Shown here: piece after piece, positions 1 to 4,412 of the stretch
How the letters are laid out: every line of letters starts with the position of its first letter
Numbering within the stretch: the first letter of the stretch is position 1
Notes under the pieces: model-generated
What the model saw: only the letters and a program-made list of their open reading frames with translations
Told to the model about the DNA's origin: nothing
The model's database searches: none
DNA from: Lawsonibacter sp.
GTDB lineage: Bacteria; Bacillota; Clostridia; Oscillospirales; Oscillospiraceae
Length of the DNA: 5,271 bases
Assembly: GCA_022798155.1 (NCBI GenBank)
Contig: JAAWLY010000151.1
Span: forward strand, 1 to 5,271
Direction of reading: 5' to 3'
Made by a program: the position numbers and the translations under genes

Positions 1-347
1 GACACCCCCCGGTAGATCAGGGGCAGGGTCACGTTCTCCAGGGCGTCCAGCTCCTGGATCAGGTTGTAGCCCTGAAAGATGAAGCCGATCTCCCGGTTGC
101 GGATGCGGGCCAGCTGTTTGTCGGTGAGGGAGCCGATGTCGGTGCCCTCCAGAAAGTACTCCCCATAGGTGGGGATGTCCAGACAGCCCAGCACGTTCAT
201 CATGGTGGACTTGCCCGAGCCAGACTGGCCCACGATGGCCACAAACTCCCCTTTGCCGATCTGGAGGGAGACGCCGTCCAGCGCCCGGACCTCGCTCTCC
301 TTCCCCTCGTTGTATATCTTATAGAGGTTTCGAATGTCTATCAGCAT
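1..347 (-). CDS. ABC transporter ATP-binding protein, MacB/LolD type (C-terminal part beyond left edge)
   Basis: This is the nucleotide-binding subunit of an ABC exporter; it hydrolyses ATP on the cytoplasmic face to drive an FtsX-like permease. The 115 visible residues start MLIDIRNLYKIY. Walker A is GQSGSGKST at about residues 40-48, and the Q-loop is FQGYNL with Gln at about 92. The spacing and the N-L-I after the Q-loop are typical of the MacB/LolD/YknY branch. The signature motif, Walker B and H-loop lie outside the window; a normal member is about 225-250 aa. The ATG at 347 is chosen because GAGG at 356-359 sits 8 nt upstream and the protein then begins just where the family does. The stop of the adaptor gene lies 14 bp upstream, so the two are co-transcribed. 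The pair forms a MacA/MacB-like export system; the substrate cannot be told from sequence (antimicrobial peptides or lipids are common for relatives). Confidence 0.93.
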   Translation of the reverse strand, partial: MLIDIRNLYKIYNEGKESEVRALDGVSLQIGKGEFVAIVGQSGSGKSTMMNVLGCLDIPTYGEYFLEGTDIGSLTDKQLARIRNREIGFIFQGYNLIQELDALENVTLPLIYRGV

Positions 348-361
348 ACCGGACACCTCGA

Positions 362-2083
362 TCAGCCGTAGCTGCTGTCGGTGAGGGTGTAGTTGAGGAA
401 CACGGTGTCGCCCTCCGCCACGCCGGACTTGATCTCCACGTTCTGGGTGTCGGCGATGCCGGTCTCTACGATCACGGGGTAGTAGCCCTCTTCCTCCGTG
501 GGGAAGGTGCGCTTCTGGCCGGGCTGGATCTCCGGGAACTGCAGCTCGGGCACATCGTCGGGCCGCTCCTCCCGCTGGACGAAGACCACCGAGCACCGGT
601 TGCCGTCCATGTCAGGGAAGTACTGCACACAGGCGGTGGGGACCATCACGCAGGCTTCCGACTCGCTGGTGACGAAGGAGTATTGCAGGCCCATGCCCTC
701 CATCAAAGCGCCGCCGAAGTTGTCCACCGTCAGGGTGACGGGGTACTTGGTGCCGCTGGAGCTGCCCCCCATCATGCTGTCGCCGCCCTGGCTGCCGGAC
801 ATGTCGATGGAGGTGACCAGGCCCTGGAAGACGTTGTCATTGTAGTCCTTCAGGTCCACATAGCTGCCCGGCTTGATGAAGGAGATGTTCCGGTCGTCCA
901 CACTGATGGTGACCAGCATGGTCACGTTGTTGGAGATCATAATCACCGTGTCGCCGCTTTTCACCTCCTGGCCCTCCACCAGGTTGCAGGAGGTGACGGT
1001 GCCGTCGATGGGAGCCACGGCGTTGAAGTCGGCCATGGCCTCCTGGGCCTCGTCCAGCTTCTTCTGCTGCTCCTGAATCTTCTCGTCGATGGTGGAGGAG
1101 CCTAAGTACAGCAGGGCCTCCCCCGCCGAGACGTTGGCGTAGTCCAGCAGGTTGCCCAGACCCGCCACCGGGCCGGAGGCCTTGGCCAGCACGTCCCGGG
1201 TCTCGAAGTACTCGGTCTGGCCGTTCTGGTAGGGGTAGATCTCCGAGCCGTCGGCGGCGGTGAGGACGGCGGAGGCATCCATGCCGGCGGTGAGGGTGCC
1301 GGGGTTGTCAAAGACAATTTCCACCTCAAAGTGGACGGCCCCCTCGGTGGAGATAAAGCTCACCCGGTTGATCTTGTCCACCCGGCCGGTGAAGGAGCGC
1401 ATCACCGCCGGAATGGACACGTCCACGCTCTGGCCCACGTAGATGTCGTTCTCATAGGCGTAGCTAAAATAGAGGGACAGCTTCAGCTGCTTGTCGTTGA
1501 CCAGGGTGGCCACCTTGGTGCCCTCGCCCACCTGCTGGTCGATCTGGAAGTCCTGCACCTCGATCAGCTTGCCGGAGAAGGGGGCGCGGACAGTGAGGTT
1601 GTTGGCTTCCTCCAGCAGCTTGTTCATCTCCTCCTGAGCCTGGGACAGCTGGGTCTCTGCGGCCTCGCTGTAGATGGTGTACAGCGGGTCGCCCGCCATG
1701 ACGGTCTGCCCGCCGGTGACGAAGACCTCCTCTACAATGCCGCTCTGGGTCAGGGTGATGGCGGCCGACTCCTTGGCCCGGGCGGTGCCCCGGCCGGACA
1801 CCTTGCTCTGGATGGTGCCGATCATCGCCGTGGCGGGGAAGATCTCCCCCACCTCCTCGTCGGTGGCGGTAAGGAAGCGGTACAGGGCGAAGCCGCCCCC
1901 ACCGAAGATGGCCGCAGCCACCCCCAGGGCAATTAGCCGCTTGATGATCTTCTGCCGTCCCTTCCCGGCCGGCTTTTTGGCCTTTGGGGGGCCGGAGGGC
2001 GCGGGGGCCGTCTCCTGTCCGGTCTGTGCCGGTACGGCCTCCTGCGCAGCCGGGGCGGTCTGCTTGTCTTTTACATCTGGCAT
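362..2083 (-). CDS. Membrane-anchored HlyD/MacA-family efflux adaptor with duplicated lipoyl-hairpin-barrel modules
   Basis: This 573-aa protein is the extracytoplasmic adaptor of the ABC exporter encoded just downstream. Residues 1-46 are a Pro/Ala/Lys-rich cytoplasmic tail, and 49-70 form one transmembrane anchor; no lipobox or signal-peptidase site is evident. The exported part seems to hold two modules in tandem. Module 1: lipoyl half at about 107-137 (GIVEEVFVTGGQTVMAGDPL), short helical hairpin 140-160, second lipoyl half 163-196 (VRAPFSGKL), beta-barrel about 198-275. Module 2: lipoyl half about 294-328, hairpin 330-352, second half 354-385 (VAPIDGTVTS), beta-barrel about 387-472 interrupted by a Gly/Ser-rich loop at 429-444. 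A membrane-proximal domain closes at 475-565. Usual MacA adaptors are about 370-400 aa with one module, so the length fits the duplication. The ATG at 2083 has AGGAGA (2094-2099) upstream. Family is certain; domain borders are by eye; substrate unknown. Confidence 0.93.
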   Translation of the reverse strand: MPDVKDKQTAPAAQEAVPAQTGQETAPAPSGPPKAKKPAGKGRQKIIKRLIALGVAAAIFGGGGFALYRFLTATDEEVGEIFPATAMIGTIQSKVSGRGTARAKESAAITLTQSGIVEEVFVTGGQTVMAGDPLYTIYSEAAETQLSQAQEEMNKLLEEANNLTVRAPFSGKLIEVQDFQIDQQVGEGTKVATLVNDKQLKLSLYFSYAYENDIYVGQSVDVSIPAVMRSFTGRVDKINRVSFISTEGAVHFEVEIVFDNPGTLTAGMDASAVLTAADGSEIYPYQNGQTEYFETRDVLAKASGPVAGLGNLLDYANVSAGEALLYLGSSTIDEKIQEQQKKLDEAQEAMADFNAVAPIDGTVTSCNLVEGQEVKSGDTVIMISNNVTMLVTISVDDRNISFIKPGSYVDLKDYNDNVFQGLVTSIDMSGSQGGDSMMGGSSSGTKYPVTLTVDNFGGALMEGMGLQYSFVTSESEACVMVPTACVQYFPDMDGNRCSVVFVQREERPDDVPELQFPEIQPGQKRTFPTEEEGYYPVIVETGIADTQNVEIKSGVAEGDTVFLNYTLTDSSYG

Positions 2084-2105
2084 TTCGGTTTTTCTCCTAT
2101 TCTAT

Positions 2106-2139
2106 AAAAACGTTGCCCGGGGCTTTTGGCCTCCGGGCA
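2106..2139 (-). promoter_or_regulatory. Leader hairpin followed by a U-run in front of the adaptor gene (possible attenuator)
   Basis: Read on the minus strand, GCCCGG (2138-2133) pairs with CCGGGC (2120-2115) and GGC (2131-2129) with GCC (2123-2121), leaving one bulged A and a five-base CAAAA loop; an A-U pair extends the base. Three bases later comes UUUUU (2110-2106). It lies between the predicted transcription start near 2158 and the ribosome site at 2094-2099, so it could end transcription early. The gap before the U-run makes it weaker than a textbook terminator, and it may instead just stabilise the leader. Confidence 0.4.
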
Positions 2140-2164
2140 GACCTGCGGTTGTCCATCGGTTTCT

Positions 2165-2194
2165 ATTATATGCCTGACCATCGGGAATAGGCAA
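2165..2194 (-). promoter_or_regulatory. Sigma-A promoter for the exporter operon
   Basis: On the minus strand a perfect TATAAT (-10, 2170-2165) follows an 18-bp spacer after TTGCCT (-35, 2194-2189; 4 of 6 consensus). Transcription would begin near 2158, giving a leader of about 75 nt before the adaptor ATG at 2083. The weak -35 together with repeats directly behind it suggests an activated promoter. Confidence 0.65.
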
Positions 2195-2232
2195 TTACAG
2201 AGTGATTACAAATTCTTAAATTAAGATTAAGA
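2194..2232 (-). promoter_or_regulatory. 11-bp-spaced direct repeats upstream of the exporter promoter (possible response-regulator site)
   Basis: On the plus strand ATTACA occurs at 2194-2199 and again at 2205-2210, start to start 11 bp. Further TTAA blocks follow at 2216, 2221 and 2227, the last two inside a TTAAGATTAAGAT run. Viewed from the minus-strand promoter, the first repeat abuts the -35 box and the others extend upstream on roughly the same helical face. Direct repeats one helical turn apart next to a weak -35 are the usual binding pattern of OmpR-family response regulators, which often control exporters of this kind. No regulator gene is in the window. Confidence 0.4.
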
Positions 2233-2309
2233 TACGCGCTCAAAACGGCATCGCCCGCCAGAGGATCCCTTCTGTTTTATAGACGAAACCAAAAGGAAAA
2301 AGTTCCGCC

Positions 2310-2343
2310 TTTCCCAAAAATTTTCCCTATCTTTTGGGGGAAA
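2310..2343. repeat. Imperfect inverted repeat in the divergent intergenic region
   Basis: TTTCCCAAAA at 2310-2319 faces TTTTGGGGGAAA at 2332-2343, which pairs fully apart from two extra G residues, around a 12-base loop. It lies upstream of both predicted divergent promoters, so neither transcript should include it. No role can be assigned; the stretch from about 2235 to 2405 otherwise shows nothing recognisable. Confidence 0.3.
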
Positions 2344-2408
2344 CGTTTGGGCACTTCCTCCATGGCGTTCCCTGCGCACAAGTTTTCCAAATATATCATA
2401 AAACAAAA

Positions 2409-2443
2409 AATAAAATTAAATATTGACTTTAATAAAATTAAAG
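2409..2443 (+). promoter_or_regulatory. Candidate operator: direct repeat plus palindrome overlapping the rightward promoter
   Basis: The 12-mer AATAAAATTAAA occurs at 2409-2420 and exactly again at 2431-2442, 22 bp (two helical turns) apart. The second copy is part of a perfect inverted repeat, CTTTAAT (2427-2433), AAA, ATTAAAG (2437-2443), which fills the spacer between the -35 and -10 boxes. The first copy lies just upstream of the -35. A dimeric repressor bound here would block RNA polymerase; the helix-turn-helix protein encoded immediately downstream is the obvious candidate. AT-rich sequence makes small palindromes common, so chance is not excluded, and the upstream copy might act as an UP element. 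Confidence 0.5.
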
Positions 2444-2451
2444 CATATAAT
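2423..2451 (+). promoter_or_regulatory. Near-consensus sigma-A promoter for the DUF2089-like operon
   Basis: TTGACT (2423-2428, 5 of 6) and TATAAT (2446-2451, perfect) are separated by the ideal 17 bp. Transcription should start near 2458, leaving a leader of only about 19 nt that consists essentially of the ribosome site AAGGAGG (2464-2470) before the ATG at 2477. So strong a promoter would normally need a repressor, in keeping with the palindrome within its spacer. Confidence 0.85.
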
Positions 2452-2476
2452 GTAAACCACAGGAAGGAGGAGATGT

Positions 2477-2782
2477 ATGGCAATAGAATTGCTGCCCGAG
2501 TGGATGGCCGGGCTGGAGGAGGAGGACGTGGCCTTTATCAAGAGGTTCATCCTGGCCTCCGGGTCGCTGAAGGAGATGGCGGGCCAGTACGGCGTCACCT
2601 ACCCCACGGTCCGCCTGCGGCTGGACCGGCTGATCCAGAAAATCCGGCTGACCGAGGATGTGGCCGCCGACCCCTATATCGCCACCATCAAACGGCTGGC
2701 CATGAACGAAAAATTGGACCTGGACACCGCCAAGGTCCTGATCGCGGAGTACAAAAAGATAAGACACAAGGAGGAATTATAA
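2477..2782 (+). CDS. DUF2089-like helix-turn-helix protein lacking the zinc ribbon
   Basis: This 101-aa protein matches, by recognition, the DNA-binding core of the DUF2089 family. Residues about 17-55 hold the pattern D-x-A-F-I-K-x-F-I, then GSLKEMAGQYGVTYPTVRLR and LDRLIQKI, a helix-turn-helix with recognition helix at about 41-53. Full DUF2089 proteins usually begin with a CxxC...CxxC zinc ribbon; this one has no cysteine at all and starts directly before the HTH. The tail (about 66-98, DPYIATIKRLAMNEKLDLDTAKVLIAEYKK in two helices) may be a dimerisation or short C-terminal oligomerisation segment. The ATG at 2477 lies 6 nt after AAGGAGG. Its stop abuts the start of the membrane-protein gene, so the two are translated together. 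Inferred role: transcriptional autoregulator of this two-gene operon. The family's ligand and targets are not known to me. Confidence 0.82.
   Translation: MAIELLPEWMAGLEEEDVAFIKRFILASGSLKEMAGQYGVTYPTVRLRLDRLIQKIRLTEDVAADPYIATIKRLAMNEKLDLDTAKVLIAEYKKIRHKEEL
2768..2774 (+). promoter_or_regulatory. Ribosome-binding site inside the end of the DUF2089-like gene
   Basis: AAGGAGG lies 8 nt upstream of the ATG at 2783 and within the last codons of the preceding gene, whose TAA at 2780-2782 touches that ATG. This fixes the start of the membrane protein and implies coupled translation. Confidence 0.85.
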
Positions 2783-3223
2783 ATGGGAATAAATCTCACA
2801 TTCATATTGGTTATGATACCAGTTGTGCTGTTCATGTTTATGCTGCCCATCGCTTTGCTGGTGGCGTTACAGGTGTGGCTGTGTAAAAAGGGCCCAAAGC
2901 TGGGGCTCATCCTGCCGGGCATCTCCCTGGCGCTGTCCCTGGTGCTGGTGTTCAGTATGGCCTCCTTCTCCGTGGCGCACGGCGGGGTGATCTCCGGCGG
3001 CGGCAACCGCCTGGAGCCAAACGGGCAGGAGGTCCCCGCCCAGACGGAGATCGAGGAGCGGGTGAAACTGGAGTTCCACCCCAGGACCTTGATGGCCGTC
3101 GGCGTAGTTTTTCTGGTGACCAACATCCCCACGGCGGTGTTCGGGGGCATCTGGCTGCACTACAAGGGCCGGCAGGACACCCTGGAGGACCTGAAACGGA
3201 TGCGGATTGAGGACCTGGAATAA
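2783..3223 (+). CDS. Hypothetical three-helix membrane protein, second gene of the DUF2089-like operon
   Basis: I do not recognise this 146-aa protein. Three hydrophobic segments are visible: about 6-33 (rich in Phe, Met, Leu), 39-63 and 102-125. Between helices 2 and 3 is a Gly-rich, then acidic loop (about 65-100, including VISGGGNRLEPN and EIEERVKLEF). The C-terminal tail (126-146) is charged and probably helical, with LEDLKRMRIEDLE. The basic KKGPK between helices 1 and 2 is likely cytoplasmic by the positive-inside rule, which puts the long loop outside and the charged tail inside. The two stop codons TAATAA end the gene and run straight into the terminator. Sharing an operon with a small HTH protein suggests a stress- or signal-linked membrane factor, but this is only context; a DUF2089 partner that senses or is sequestered by the membrane protein is one possibility. 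Confidence 0.85.
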   Translation: MGINLTFILVMIPVVLFMFMLPIALLVALQVWLCKKGPKLGLILPGISLALSLVLVFSMASFSVAHGGVISGGGNRLEPNGQEVPAQTEIEERVKLEFHPRTLMAVGVVFLVTNIPTAVFGGIWLHYKGRQDTLEDLKRMRIEDLE

Positions 3224-3224
3224 T

Positions 3225-3252
3225 AAAAAACTCGCCGTATGGCGAGTTTTTT
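3225..3252. terminator. Bidirectional intrinsic terminator between convergent operons
   Basis: AAAAAA (3225-3230) CTCGCC (3231-3236), loop GTAT, GGCGAG (3241-3246) TTTTTT (3247-3252). The stem is GC-rich and the A and T tracts are symmetrical, so it can act on both strands. It begins within the second stop codon of the membrane-protein gene and also lies downstream of the TrpR-like gene on the minus strand. Confidence 0.92.
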
Positions 3253-3256
3253 AATG

Positions 3257-3287
3257 CGCCGGGAACAATGTTGCCATGTTCCCGGCG
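3257..3287. repeat. Perfect 11-bp inverted repeat beside the terminator
   Basis: CGCCGGGAACA (3257-3267) and TGTTCCCGGCG (3277-3287) are exact inverse complements around a 9-base loop. No U-run follows directly on either strand, so it is not a standard terminator. On the minus strand it would form at the 3' end of the histidine operon transcript, just before the terminator, and may protect the mRNA end or help pause polymerase. A small palindrome, TGTTCAGAACA (3288-3298), adjoins it. Confidence 0.6.
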
Positions 3288-3314
3288 TGTTCAGAACAGC
3301 AAAGAAATATGGTC

Positions 3315-3623
3315 TTACTCCCCGGGGTTCTCCCGGGCCAGCCGGTCCAGCACCATCTTGTAGCCCCCGGAGCCGTAGCGCAGCTCGGTGTTCACCCGGG
3401 TGATGGTGGAGCTGCTGGTGGCGATTTCGGCGCGGATGGTCTCGTAGGTCTTGCCCTCGGAGAGCATCCGAGCCACCTGGAGGCGCTGGGCGAAGGCTGC
3501 CAGCTCCTGGACGGTGAGCAGGTCGCCAAAGAAGCGGTAACACTCCTCCAGGTCCTTCAGGGACAGGACCGCGCGGAACAAATCGTCAATCGACTCATTA
3601 CGGTCATTGCGGATACGGGGCAT
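3315..3623 (-). CDS. YerC/YecD-family TrpR-like transcriptional regulator (candidate histidine-responsive HisR)
   Basis: This 102-aa protein belongs to the TrpR superfamily, YerC/YecD branch. It starts with the family-typical MPRIRNDRNESIDDLFRAVL. An all-helical core follows (FFGDLLTVQELAAFAQRLQVARML, about 31-54), then the helix-turn-helix KTYETIRAEIATSSSTITRV (about 58-77), in which S-S-S-T-I-T-R is the recognition helix, then the family's RYGSGGYKMVLDRL. Length is normal (about 100 aa). The ATG at 3623 is supported by AAGGAGGAG at 3632-3640, which overlaps the stop of the racemase gene 15 bp upstream. As the last gene of an operon with hutH and a histidine-racemase-like enzyme, it probably responds to histidine. 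I recall comparative-genomic work assigning YerC-type proteins, named HisR, to histidine regulation, but could not check this here. Its operator is presumably upstream of hutH, outside the window. Family certain, ligand inferred. Confidence 0.92.
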   Translation of the reverse strand: MPRIRNDRNESIDDLFRAVLSLKDLEECYRFFGDLLTVQELAAFAQRLQVARMLSEGKTYETIRAEIATSSSTITRVNTELRYGSGGYKMVLDRLARENPGE

Positions 3624-3631
3624 GGCCGAAA

Positions 3632-3640
3632 CTCCTCCTT
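3632..3640 (-). promoter_or_regulatory. Ribosome-binding site overlapping the racemase stop codon
   Basis: On the minus strand AAGGAGGAG (3640-3632) shares two bases with the TAA of the racemase gene (3641-3639) and stands 8 nt before the ATG at 3623. It sets the start of the TrpR-like gene and allows strong, partly coupled initiation. Confidence 0.85.
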
Positions 3641-4409
3641 ATATTTCGATCTCACAAGGGAGGCCCAGCACCACCGGACCGCCAATACAGGCGGATACCG
3701 CTTCGCCATTCCGGCGGACTATGGCGGCCTGAATGGCACCGGCGGGCTGGATATAGTCCCGGACAAAGGGCCCGTCGGGGGCGTTCCGGCTCTGGGCCGC
3801 GGCGGCTGCCAGGGAGCCGGAGCCACAGCTGCCCTCCCACACCAGAGTTCCGGCAGCGGGTACCTTGACCAGGGGAGTCATCTTCTCCCCCTCCAGAAAG
3901 ATCACGCCGTAGGCCTCCAGACCGGGGATTTTTTGGAACAGAGGCTCAGCCCGCTCAAAGAAGTCCAGGCTGGGAGCCACGCCCTCCGCCACAAAGTGGG
4001 CGATGCCCCCCAGATCCACCAAAGTGCCGGTATAGCCATCCACCTCCCGAAGCTCCGTGGTCCTTGGAAGGGGCATTTGAGCCTGGGCGGTTCCGGCGGC
4101 CAGATCCACATCCACAGTGACGGGATACGCGCAGCCGCTGACCTCCACCAGCACCTGGGCCGGACCGCCCAGAGCCTGAGCCGTCAGCATCCCAAAGGCC
4201 CGGGTGGCGTTGCCGCAGAACTCGCCGCCCGCCATTTCCAGCCGGCCGGCGCCCCCCATCACCGGGGGACAGACAAAGCCCACCTGCTCCGCGTTGGAGC
4301 GGGACATCAGCCTGGCGGCAATCCCGGCCCGCTCCCCCGTGGGGAGCGGGTCCAGGACGAAAAGAGTAATATTGCCCGCAGGGTCGGCCCGTACAACTTT
4401 CAGTTTCAT
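3639..4409 (-). CDS. DapF-fold amino-acid racemase, CntK-like; probable histidine racemase
   Basis: This 256-aa enzyme has the two-cysteine, cofactor-independent racemase fold of diaminopimelate epimerase. The catalytic cysteines are Cys65 in GGEFCGNATR and Cys195 in WEGSCGSGSL. It departs from true DapF: the first motif reads CGNAT rather than CGNGxR, the GNPH motif is replaced by GGIAH (134-138), and the Glu-Arg that normally precedes the second cysteine and holds a DAP carboxylate is absent. Instead it shares with the histidine racemase CntK of staphylopine synthesis, as I remember that sequence, AGNIT (11-15), EQVGF (41-45), EFCGNAT, VSGC (90-93), QMP (111-113), WExSCGSGS and QPAGAI (221-226). 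The gene starts 3 nt after the hutH stop with no clear Shine-Dalgarno, so translation is coupled to hutH. Inferred reaction: D-histidine to L-histidine in the cytoplasm, feeding the lyase. It would be misannotated as dapF by similarity. Fold sure, substrate fairly likely. Confidence 0.88.
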   Translation of the reverse strand: MKLKVVRADPAGNITLFVLDPLPTGERAGIAARLMSRSNAEQVGFVCPPVMGGAGRLEMAGGEFCGNATRAFGMLTAQALGGPAQVLVEVSGCAYPVTVDVDLAAGTAQAQMPLPRTTELREVDGYTGTLVDLGGIAHFVAEGVAPSLDFFERAEPLFQKIPGLEAYGVIFLEGEKMTPLVKVPAAGTLVWEGSCGSGSLAAAAAQSRNAPDGPFVRDYIQPAGAIQAAIVRRNGEAVSACIGGPVVLGLPCEIEI

Positions 4410-4412
4410 GGC

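Noticed and set aside
1331..1936. 201-codon open frame on the plus strand
   Set aside because: It lies antisense to the adaptor gene, is rich in His, Gly and Leu of the kind produced by GC-rich antisense frames, has no ribosome site and no recognisable domain.
2277..2483. 68-codon frame on the minus strand in the divergent intergenic region
   Set aside because: It runs across the rightward promoter and ribosome site, starts inside the DUF2089-like gene, and its composition (Phe, Leu, Ile, Lys) just reflects AT-rich DNA; no ribosome site precedes it.
2674..3160. Overlapping minus-strand frames opposite the membrane-protein gene
   Set aside because: The plus-strand frame has ribosome site, coupling, transmembrane pattern and terminator; the antisense frames show none of these.
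3639..4409. Staphylopine-type metallophore cluster, suggested by the CntK-like enzyme
   Set aside because: No CntL or CntM homologue (aminobutyrate transferase, opine dehydrogenase) or Cnt transporter is present in the window; the neighbours are hutH and a TrpR-like regulator, which fit histidine breakdown better.
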